Part shown: positions 57,250-64,000 of the stretch, piece by piece
Layout of the letters: each line of letters opens with the position of its first letter
Position numbering within the stretch: position 1 is the first letter of the stretch
Assembly (NCBI GenBank): GCA_001661245.1
Contig: KV454012.1
Location: 2,015,574-2,079,573 of the forward strand
DNA length: 64,000 bases
Direction: 5' to 3'
Source: Pachysolen tannophilus NRRL Y-2460
Taxonomy: Eukaryota > Ascomycota > Pichiomycetes > Alaninales > Pachysolenaceae
Translations under genes and position numbers: made by a program
The notes under the pieces: model-generated
The model's database searches: none
Told to the model about the DNA's origin: nothing
What the model saw: the letters and a program-made list of their open reading frames with translations, nothing else

Positions 57250-58725
57250 CTAAAACTCATCGTCTAAACTTCTTTCCATTAATCCTTTCTCAACCAACAC
57301 ATACCTAGCTTCTCTTTTACCTGATAACCATGCTCCGTGAACAGCACCAGCACCATTCAAAATTGTATGCTCTCCAGCAAATCTAATACTTCCAAAACCT
57401 TTTGATAGCTGTATAGCTAAATCCATTGGATCATCGCCTGGATAACAAGCTGCATAAGAGCCTCTTGAAAAAGGATCAATTGTCCAGCTGGAGGAAATTA
57501 TATTCACAGGATCTGGGGTATTTTGCTTCTCTCCATTTCCTACTTTTTCTTTGAATATCTTGGAAATAATTGGTTTCATATATTCCCATGATTTTGTAGG
57601 GTTTGCTTCCAAAAATTGAGTTAACTTGCCCTGTGTGAAAACTAAGAGACATGGGATCTGGTAAATTGAGTATAGATTTACAATTAATACTGGATATTTC
57701 CAGCAATTAGAGAAATCTGGAATTGTTTGCTTAAAACTGTTCAAATCAGGTTTTATATTTTTTTGTAACATCTCATATATTTCATGATCTGGATCCGCTA
57801 AAGAAATAATTCTATCACTTTCATTTTCATCCCAGAAGAGCTTGTCAAATTCAAAAATAAATTTACCCAAAGAGCCAAAGTTCATTTTCTCTAAAGCTGT
57901 CACTATATTTTTCGGTAATTTAGGTTCCCATTCAATAGCACCTTTTTCTCCAGAAGAAGAAGGAAGTTGTAATATGCTTTGAGGAACTGTAACTATGCAG
58001 TAGTTACAGATATACTCATCATTGTCCTCTGTATAGATTGTAATTTTGTTATTTTGACTATTTTTTTTGATTTTGACAACTACTGAAGTTTTATGCAAAC
58101 AGTTTATTGGTAGTTGCTGAACAATCTTATCAATAACAGTTTTGTATCCATCTTTAATAAAACAATTCCTACCAACATTGTCAACCAAAGCATATTTGCT
58201 ACTCATTGAATCCCAAGATACACCATGCCATAATTCTAAATGTCTCAATAATTGCGGAGAATAACATATTTGCTTTTCAGTCAAATATTTGCGTTTAGCA
58301 TACAAATATTCAATAGCTGTTGTCTGTAGCGACTCATCTTTCAAATCCAAATTCTCAAAATATCGTAATTCAATGTATTTGATCATCTCATCCGTAACTT
58401 GTTCAATCTTATCACGATTTTTCAAACTTACATTATCATCTGACACTATTACTGTCGGCTTACAATCATCATAATACAAATCATAAGTACCATCTTTGAC
58501 AATTTCATCAAATAGCGGATTTGACAACGTATCATGGAACCAACTTGCTCCAATGTCAACTTTTTGCTTACTAGTCTGGAGATCAACAGTTTTTAATCGT
58601 CCACCAAACCGGTCTCTAGCTTCCAATAGCTCAAACTTAACATTATGAGAGTTTAAATCTTGCGCTGCTTTAAGTCCAGAAATACCTCCACCAATTATGA
58701 CTACTTCCGTATCAATTATTGCCAT
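57250..58725 (-). CDS. FMS1: FAD-dependent polyamine oxidase (Fms1 family)
   Basis: 491 residues from the ATG at 58723-58725. The Rossmann FAD site is VVIIGGGISGLKAA (about residues 8-21), followed by LEARDRFGGRLKT (34-46), the flavin amine oxidase signature. The C-terminal FAD-contact block is RFAGEHTILNGAGAVHGAWLSGKREA. DIGASWFHD matches the fungal Fms1 line. Fms1 oxidises spermine to spermidine and 3-aminopropanal, feeding pantothenate and hypusine synthesis. The Candida orthologue was named CBP1, corticosteroid-binding protein. Length is close to yeast Fms1 (508). MAC1 converges on it with 137 bp between stops. Confidence 0.9.
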   Translation of the reverse strand: MAIIDTEVVIIGGGISGLKAAQDLNSHNVKFELLEARDRFGGRLKTVDLQTSKQKVDIGASWFHDTLSNPLFDEIVKDGTYDLYYDDCKPTVIVSDDNVSLKNRDKIEQVTDEMIKYIELRYFENLDLKDESLQTTAIEYLYAKRKYLTEKQICYSPQLLRHLELWHGVSWDSMSSKYALVDNVGRNCFIKDGYKTVIDKIVQQLPINCLHKTSVVVKIKKNSQNNKITIYTEDNDEYICNYCIVTVPQSILQLPSSSGEKGAIEWEPKLPKNIVTALEKMNFGSLGKFIFEFDKLFWDENESDRIISLADPDHEIYEMLQKNIKPDLNSFKQTIPDFSNCWKYPVLIVNLYSIYQIPCLLVFTQGKLTQFLEANPTKSWEYMKPIISKIFKEKVGNGEKQNTPDPVNIISSSWTIDPFSRGSYAACYPGDDPMDLAIQLSKGFGSIRFAGEHTILNGAGAVHGAWLSGKREARYVLVEKGLMERSLDDEF

Positions 58726-58880
58726 TGAGTTTACCAAATAAATATTCTCTTTATCTTATTACAATCTCTAATGTTACTTACTTGAATATGAATATGAATT
58801 TATATATTATATATGAATTTATGGTGTAAAGATGTTCATTATATCATTAATCACTATACATTTCTTTCTCTTATGATCAA

Positions 58881-61800
58881 CTAGTCAAGGGCCAAGGGAC
58901 TCTCCAATTTTTGCAAAGCATCTGAAGCTGTGGTTACAGCATCATATGGGAAACCAGCCATCTGTGCCACTTCAATTGCATACGATTTGGAGCTAATACC
59001 TTTTTGTAACTTGTGGTTGAATATAAAATTTGAGCCATTGACCAAAACTTGTCCTTCACTTGTATTATCATCTTTAATCACATTGTCAATTGTGGTACAA
59101 TAGAATGCAATCTTTTCTAAAAATTTCTCCTTATCATCCAACTTAGTAATCAACTGACTTAACTCCATTCCAAAATGGGTAGCAAATAATGTCCTACAAT
59201 TGTTGACTTTTAATAGATAAAGCAAAGTGGAATATGAGATTGCCAAACCTTCTTTACCACTTGTTCCTCTTCCAACTTCGTCCAATATTGCCAACGATTT
59301 CTTCGTTGCATTTTTCAAAATAAAACTTGTTTCAACCATTTCAACCATAAACGTACTTAGATCTCTGTATAGATCATCAGCAGCTCCAACACGGCTGAAC
59401 ACTTTATCAACAATACCTATTGTGGCTTCATCAGCAGGAACAAACGAACCTATTTGAGCCATAATAACAATTAAAGCATTTTGTCTTAAAAAAGTACTTT
59501 TACCACCCATGTTAGGTCCAGAGATGATCCATAATATCTTATTATCACATCCAACTGAGCAATCATTTGATGTAAAAAGTTGAGAATTTTCATTTAATCC
59601 ATCTTCAACTACTAGATGTCTGCCTCCAACAATTTTCAACTCGGTACCTGTTGTTAATTTGGGACAAACCAAATTTTTTTCGCAAGCTAGAGTAGCAAAT
59701 GATGAAGTCACATCAATATAATCTAAAACATGGGCAACATTTCTAATTTCAAAAGTGCTATTCAAGATTTCTTTTCTCAATTTTGAAGTTATAACATCCT
59801 CTTCATTTCTGATTCTCTCAACGTGAGATTGTATGTCTGTTCCTATTCTTTTCCACTTCTCGCAATGATAGTATTTAACAGATTTTGTGGATGAGGTGGC
59901 CAATGTAAAATTCTTTGTCAGCTCAATTTGATTCAAAGACTTTATACTACCGCTCACAGAAACAACATAACCATATAATTTATGAAATTCCATCTTAACA
60001 GAACGGCATCCCAACTCTTCAACAAATTTTACGTTATAATTATTTAATAACTTATTTTTTTCATCCAAGAGATGTTCATATTCGTCATGTATGCGTCTTA
60101 ATAATTCACTTGCATTTTTTCTCACTATCCATTCTTGTTCATTTAATTCATGATTATCGTCAGGAACAGAACTTTCTTTGATCCCAAGTTCAATCTCAGC
60201 TTCTTCTTCCTTTTCTGTACGCTTCATCCGTCTAATCAATGCATCTTCATCAATTAAATCTAAAATTCTATTGGCTAATTCTATTGGAGAAACAAAACTT
60301 GCAATTAGAGGATCCAATACCTTAGCTGCCGCCTTAGTCTCTCCCGACTGTTTAATAAAACTTTGTTTAATGTCTTCAACAATTATTAGACTTCTAGCCA
60401 AAGCAACTAAATCAAAACCATCAACTTTACCAAGTGACAACCTTTGAATGATTCTGGTAATATCAGAAGATTTTTTCAACTTTGAAATTACATCAGCTCG
60501 TAAGAAAGTTTTTTTCAGAAATAATTCAACCAATTTTTGTCTACGACGAATTTCATTGGTCTGAGTAGAAGGAGCTGAAACCCATTGACTTAGCAACCTT
60601 GTTCCTGAAGCAGTCACAGTTCTTTTCAAAGCAGAAATCAAAGATCCAGTCTTTTTATCATCTCGTATAGTCTTGTGTAACTCTAATGCTTCTACAGTTC
60701 TCGGATCTATCTGCATCAACACCGATGGCAATTGTCGCTCAGGTAATGCTAAGTTTGGATCAGTATGTGGTAAATTTTCCTGAATATAATACAAAATGGA
60801 GATTGAAGCACTGATCTCTTTTTGTGTCAATTCTTGAAAGCATCTGTCGAGTGATTTAGAATTGTCATTAAACATATCATAAAAACTGCTTATTGATTTT
60901 CTCTTTGAAGGTAAATTTTGATATCTAACGTAATATCTTCTAAATTCTGTTAATTCAGGATACCACTTCCCAGATTGTAAATTTTCATTTGCTAAATATT
61001 CTTCCATTAGCATTTCACTAGGCTTTATCCTCGATATATCTGTCATTAAATTCTTCAAACTTGATTCTTGAACGTAAAAATCTCCCAATGCAATATCTGT
61101 CCAAGCTAGACCAATTTTCATATCTGGATTAGCAACTGTTTTAAAAGGATTTTCTGGGAAAGATATCGATAATAAGAAATTATTTTTTTGGAAATTTCTT
61201 AAAGCTTCATCTATCAAAGTTCCAGGAGTTACAATACGAGCAACTCTTCGATATATTTTGTTCCTTTGATGCTCTAAATTGGAATCATCTACAAATTGTT
61301 CTGAAATGGCAACGCTATACCCCAAATCGTTTACCAAAATCTTCAAATACTTGTCCAACATCATCTCTGGAAAACCTGCAAATGCAAAGTTACCAACAGA
61401 CTTAAAATTTCGTACGGCAACTTTGATATTCAATTGTGGAGCATATTTTTCAGCATGTTCAAAATATAATTCGTAAAATTTTCCAACCCGTGTTAGCACT
61501 ACATGTTCTTTATGTCTATCCATTAAACTCCTTATTGTTTGTAATAAAGTTGGTGGTGATATTTTGGCTCCTCTATCTTCTATAGTTGATATTACTTCCT
61601 CTTCTCCATCTTCATCTCCATCTTTGATTTGTGGACTTTTCACTGTTTTTGAAGAATTCTTGCTTCTTTTTTTTGATGCTAAATGACCATCCTGAGATGG
61701 GTTCTTCAAATTTTTTTTCAACGAAGGAAGCTCATCATAAGACAAAACCTCAACAATTGGCTTGGACTTATTCAAGTTGGAAGCAAAAGTACCAAAATAA

Positions 61801-61910
61801 AACTTTGCAGTTCGTACATCAATATATGCCTTTACCTTACTCTTGCAAATCATTGTAACACCATTTTTCCGATGTGGTATTAAAGCCCTTTTCGGTATTT
61901 GTGAAATCAT
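58881..61910 (-). CDS. MSH1: Mitochondrial MutS homologue
   Basis: 1009 residues (yeast Msh1 959). Domain I, the mismatch-binding domain, has HVVLTRVGKFYELYFEHAEKYA with the conserved Phe-x-Glu as FYELY. The connector and lever domains follow. The ATPase has Walker A GPNMGGKST near 797-805, ABC-type signature STFMVEMVETS, Walker B LAILDEVGRGTS and the switch ATHFG. The N-terminus is basic (MISQIPKRALIPHRKNG), consistent with mitochondrial import. Msh1 maintains mtDNA and limits rearrangement and point mutation. The basic, acidic stretch at about 70-115 is species-specific. Only about two in-frame CTG codons were noticed, both at variable positions. Confidence 0.93.
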   Translation of the reverse strand: MISQIPKRALIPHRKNGVTMICKSKVKAYIDVRTAKFYFGTFASNLNKSKPIVEVLSYDELPSLKKNLKNPSQDGHLASKKRSKNSSKTVKSPQIKDGDEDGEEEVISTIEDRGAKISPPTLLQTIRSLMDRHKEHVVLTRVGKFYELYFEHAEKYAPQLNIKVAVRNFKSVGNFAFAGFPEMMLDKYLKILVNDLGYSVAISEQFVDDSNLEHQRNKIYRRVARIVTPGTLIDEALRNFQKNNFLLSISFPENPFKTVANPDMKIGLAWTDIALGDFYVQESSLKNLMTDISRIKPSEMLMEEYLANENLQSGKWYPELTEFRRYYVRYQNLPSKRKSISSFYDMFNDNSKSLDRCFQELTQKEISASISILYYIQENLPHTDPNLALPERQLPSVLMQIDPRTVEALELHKTIRDDKKTGSLISALKRTVTASGTRLLSQWVSAPSTQTNEIRRRQKLVELFLKKTFLRADVISKLKKSSDITRIIQRLSLGKVDGFDLVALARSLIIVEDIKQSFIKQSGETKAAAKVLDPLIASFVSPIELANRILDLIDEDALIRRMKRTEKEEEAEIELGIKESSVPDDNHELNEQEWIVRKNASELLRRIHDEYEHLLDEKNKLLNNYNVKFVEELGCRSVKMEFHKLYGYVVSVSGSIKSLNQIELTKNFTLATSSTKSVKYYHCEKWKRIGTDIQSHVERIRNEEDVITSKLRKEILNSTFEIRNVAHVLDYIDVTSSFATLACEKNLVCPKLTTGTELKIVGGRHLVVEDGLNENSQLFTSNDCSVGCDNKILWIISGPNMGGKSTFLRQNALIVIMAQIGSFVPADEATIGIVDKVFSRVGAADDLYRDLSTFMVEMVETSFILKNATKKSLAILDEVGRGTSGKEGLAISYSTLLYLLKVNNCRTLFATHFGMELSQLITKLDDKEKFLEKIAFYCTTIDNVIKDDNTSEGQVLVNGSNFIFNHKLQKGISSKSYAIEVAQMAGFPYDAVTTASDALQKLESPLALD

Positions 61911-62180
61911 AACTTCTAATCTAGTCCAGTACTTAATTCATTTACAAGGACTACTATGAATTGGAAAGCTCTTTCGAAAACAAGTAAAATCTCAGTAAAG
62001 ATTCACTAGTGTTTTAGATCAAATCAATTCTTTATTGGTATCAAAAAATTAATGAAAAATTTCGTACATAATATGTAGTGCGTAGTAAATATGTAAATAT
62101 TAAATAAAACATGAAAATACTTATTTTACAAGTGATCCATCCGAATGAATTAAAAAGAAAAAAAAAACAGCAAAAATAAA
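61911..62180. promoter_or_regulatory. MSH1 promoter and SET1 3' end
   Basis: 270 bp between two minus-strand genes. AT-rich, no element that I can support. Confidence 0.4.
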
Positions 62181-64000
62181 TCAATTTAAATAACCTTTAC
62201 AGCCCGGTGCCCCACATAAGCAAGGAATACGCTCATCATTATTCGTTTCTCTTTCAAATTTATAATCATAAGTTAATTCCTCGTTTGCTCCAACGTCCCT
62301 AAGAGCATAAATGACAATTCTCTTTTTACCTTCAACTTTAATAATCTTAGCGGTACAACTTGGTACACAACAGTGGTTAATAAATCTAGCTATTCCACCT
62401 TTCTTGGTGGCATCAATAACTGTGTTTTCATCAATTCTAAATAAATAAGAAGATCCAATACCTGATTTTAAATATTTTTTTTCTCTAACTTCAGCAACCA
62501 GCTGTCTAATACACTCACCAACGTACTCAATGATCATTTCACCGGCAGCAATCGGTTCAAGAGCATATAAACCCCAATTGTGGATTGCAGATCTGGCAAA
62601 TGAAACAGGTTTCTTACGTTTCGTCAACTGATTAAGATCTAATATATCAGTTTCACTTCCCAACATTTGCTTTTGAGCACTGATATCAGCTGCAAGTCTT
62701 CTGTTATTTGCTCTGTTAACACGAGAACTTTGAATATTGTTACTGTTATTATTGCTGCTTCCGCTATTACCATTAGCAGAGTTTTCTTCTTCGGCGTGTT
62801 CAATTGTATTCAACGGTTGGTTGACTTTACGCCTATGTGGTAAATACGCAGATTTAATTGAATCCTGGATTTTTTTATACCCTTCACTTCTTGCAGATCC
62901 TGTAGTGTTTTCTAATGAAATATCCAACTGCTGAAATCCATCTTCCATACTGTTTTTATTGAATTTGTTGGTAGACTTAAATTTATCTCTAATTGCTTTA
63001 ATATCCTTTTGCTTCCAACACCAATAATCTAAGTTTTTAATTGATGTCGTTGCTTTAATGTCACTAAAAATTTCCTTAATCAATTCGTAGTCTTCTTCAT
63101 CCTTTATGACTTTCTGCACGCCATCTAAGTCAAACAATATGTTTTCATCAAGTCTGTCATCATAGACAGACTTCGGAGTACCAGTAGAAGGACGATATAA
63201 CTCACTGATCAAAGAGTAATCTTCCTTCTTTTCGGTATCAATATCCATCTTAATCTCATCCTTGGCATCCTTATCTTCTTCCGGACTAGTTGGTTCTGAA
63301 ACTGTATCACGTCCAATAGCTTCTTCCTTAAGGCTGCTATTTTCGGTTTCCTTTTCATCGTCATCTGAGAGTTCTTTCAAATTCTTACCTTTTTTCTTTG
63401 ATAATTTAACATTACCTTCTAAAGTTAATTTCTTTTTCTTTAAATCATCCTGTTCTTCCTCCTCTTGCTCTTGTTCTTCATCTTCATCTTCATCAGATTC
63501 GGATTCCAAAACTGGAGTCCCTTCAAGTTCTGATGATTTACGCTCTTCTTCCTCATCGGAATAATAATTTAAAGCATGACCCATAGGAAATAAATCAAAC
63601 TTCTTCTTTCTTGATAGTTTAACTCCACTTGCATCACCAGTTTTTCTTTTAATCTTGTATCTACCGCTAGTACTATTCTTTATTGAAGAAACCGATTTTT
63701 TAATCTTTGGTAAGACAGGGCCCACTCTATTCTCATTTCCAATTGAGAAAATATCATTAACACCCAGATCAGTAATATTCATATTATTATCATCTTTAAG
63801 TGCTTGTTGTTTTTCGAGCAGTTCTTGCTCTTTTTTCAGTTTCTCCTTTTCTTTATAATCTGAAACAATATCAGGGAAATTATCAGGGTTTATTAAGTCC
63901 AAAATTGTTGGCCCAATAATTTTTTCTCTTACATCTTTCTGTAGCATATTTTTCAATTCATTGAAAAACATTACACTCGATTCTGTAGCTAATTCTTGTG
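62181..64000 (-). CDS. SET1: Histone H3-K4 methyltransferase Set1, C-terminal part (runs off the window)
   Basis: The frame is open to the right edge; the ATG at 63969-63971 is internal, because coding continues upstream (QELATESSV then MFFNELK). About 606 residues are visible. The N-SET region includes [28 protein letters not shown] and NRRLAADIS. The SET domain (about the last 135 residues) has [57 protein letters not shown], and the post-SET zinc ligands CLCGAPGC. It is the catalytic subunit of COMPASS, methylating H3K4. The peptide after RFINHCC reads VPSC where yeast Set1 has DPNC. A long acidic, charged region lies before N-SET. The RRM-containing N-terminus is outside the window. Confidence 0.92.
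   Translation of the reverse strand, partial: QELATESSVMFFNELKNMLQKDVREKIIGPTILDLINPDNFPDIVSDYKEKEKLKKEQELLEKQQALKDDNNMNITDLGVNDIFSIGNENRVGPVLPKIKKSVSSIKNSTSGRYKIKRKTGDASGVKLSRKKKFDLFPMGHALNYYSDEEEERKSSELEGTPVLESESDEDEDEEQEQEEEEQDDLKKKKLTLEGNVKLSKKKGKNLKELSDDDEKETENSSLKEEAIGRDTVSEPTSPEEDKDAKDEIKMDIDTEKKEDYSLISELYRPSTGTPKSVYDDRLDENILFDLDGVQKVIKDEEDYELIKEIFSDIKATTSIKNLDYWCWKQKDIKAIRDKFKSTNKFNKNSMEDGFQQLDISLENTTGSARSEGYKKIQDSIKSAYLPHRRKVNQPLNTIEHAEEENSANGNSGSSNNNSNNIQSSRVNRANNRRLAADISAQKQMLGSETDILDLNQLTKRKKPVSFARSAIHNWGLYALEPIAAGEMIIEYVGECIRQLVAEVREKKYLKSGIGSSYLFRIDENTVIDATKKGGIARFINHCCVPSCTAKIIKVEGKKRIVIYALRDVGANEELTYDYKFERETNNDERIPCLCGAPGCKGYLN

Noticed and set aside
1-64000. Search for LTR, LINE, DNA transposon or virus-like remnants
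   Set aside because: No reverse transcriptase, integrase, transposase or capsid-like frame, and no long direct terminal repeats were seen by eye.

Overview
The window is nuclear DNA of a budding yeast (Saccharomycotina). It is very AT-rich and gene-dense, with many long A or T homopolymers between genes. Five genes are spliced, each with one short intron near the 5' end (GTAAGT or GTATGT donors; TACTAAC, TATTAAC or TGCTAAC branch sites). Gene content and protein lengths match yeast orthologues closely. Leu-CTG codons are nearly absent from conserved domains but common in disordered regions. At a few conserved sites in EPT1, REX2 and MSP1 a CTG stands where relatives have Ser, Ala or another small or polar residue. 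I therefore infer a CUG-Ser clade yeast (Debaryomyces/Scheffersomyces/Candida relatives), with some contrary positions. No transposon, LTR element, CRISPR array or virus-like element was seen.

Layout. 0-9 kb: a coiled-coil protein of unknown role, the Golgi apyrase YND1, an NT-C2 domain protein, and a predicted secreted cysteine-containing protein with a TATA promoter. 9-20 kb: EOS1 and spliced mitoribosomal SWS2 (divergent), spliced tropomyosin, an unrecognised basic protein, the M1-peptidase-like TMA108 and the J-protein APJ1. 21-31 kb: a ferric/cupric reductase (FRE), nucleolar RRT14, the Fe-S targeting factor MET18/MMS19 and a BSC6-like MFS protein. 31-39 kb: REX2, a tRNA-Asn, spliced KGD4, proteasome PRE4, cAMP phosphodiesterase PDE1, spliced EPT1/CPT1 and TOM22. 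39-49 kb: an aquaglyceroporin, MSP1, CIA2, spliced NRK1 and the rRNA acetyltransferase KRE33. 49-64 kb: MET13, an Ndt80-family regulator, the copper regulator MAC1, the polyamine oxidase FMS1, MSH1, and the 3' part of SET1, which runs off the right edge.

Functional links. MET18 and CIA2 are two subunits of the cytosolic Fe-S targeting complex. FRE and MAC1 belong to metal uptake: FRE has an iron-GATA element upstream, and MAC1 has a Mac1-type copper element in its own promoter. Mitochondrial functions are frequent (SWS2, KGD4, MSH1, TOM22, MSP1, REX2).

The most interesting non-coding signal is an exact heptamer, GGTCGTG (or CACGACC). I found seven copies, all in 5' intergenic DNA, serving at least six promoter regions. 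This resembles the site of a general regulatory factor. Other points: a tRNA-Asn with two adjacent U-U mismatches in its acceptor stem, TGTGGCT repeats upstream of MET18, a cluster of CCCCT stress elements upstream of the aquaglyceroporin, and several long palindromes in divergent promoters. All calls come from reading the sequence and remembered family features; no database search was run.
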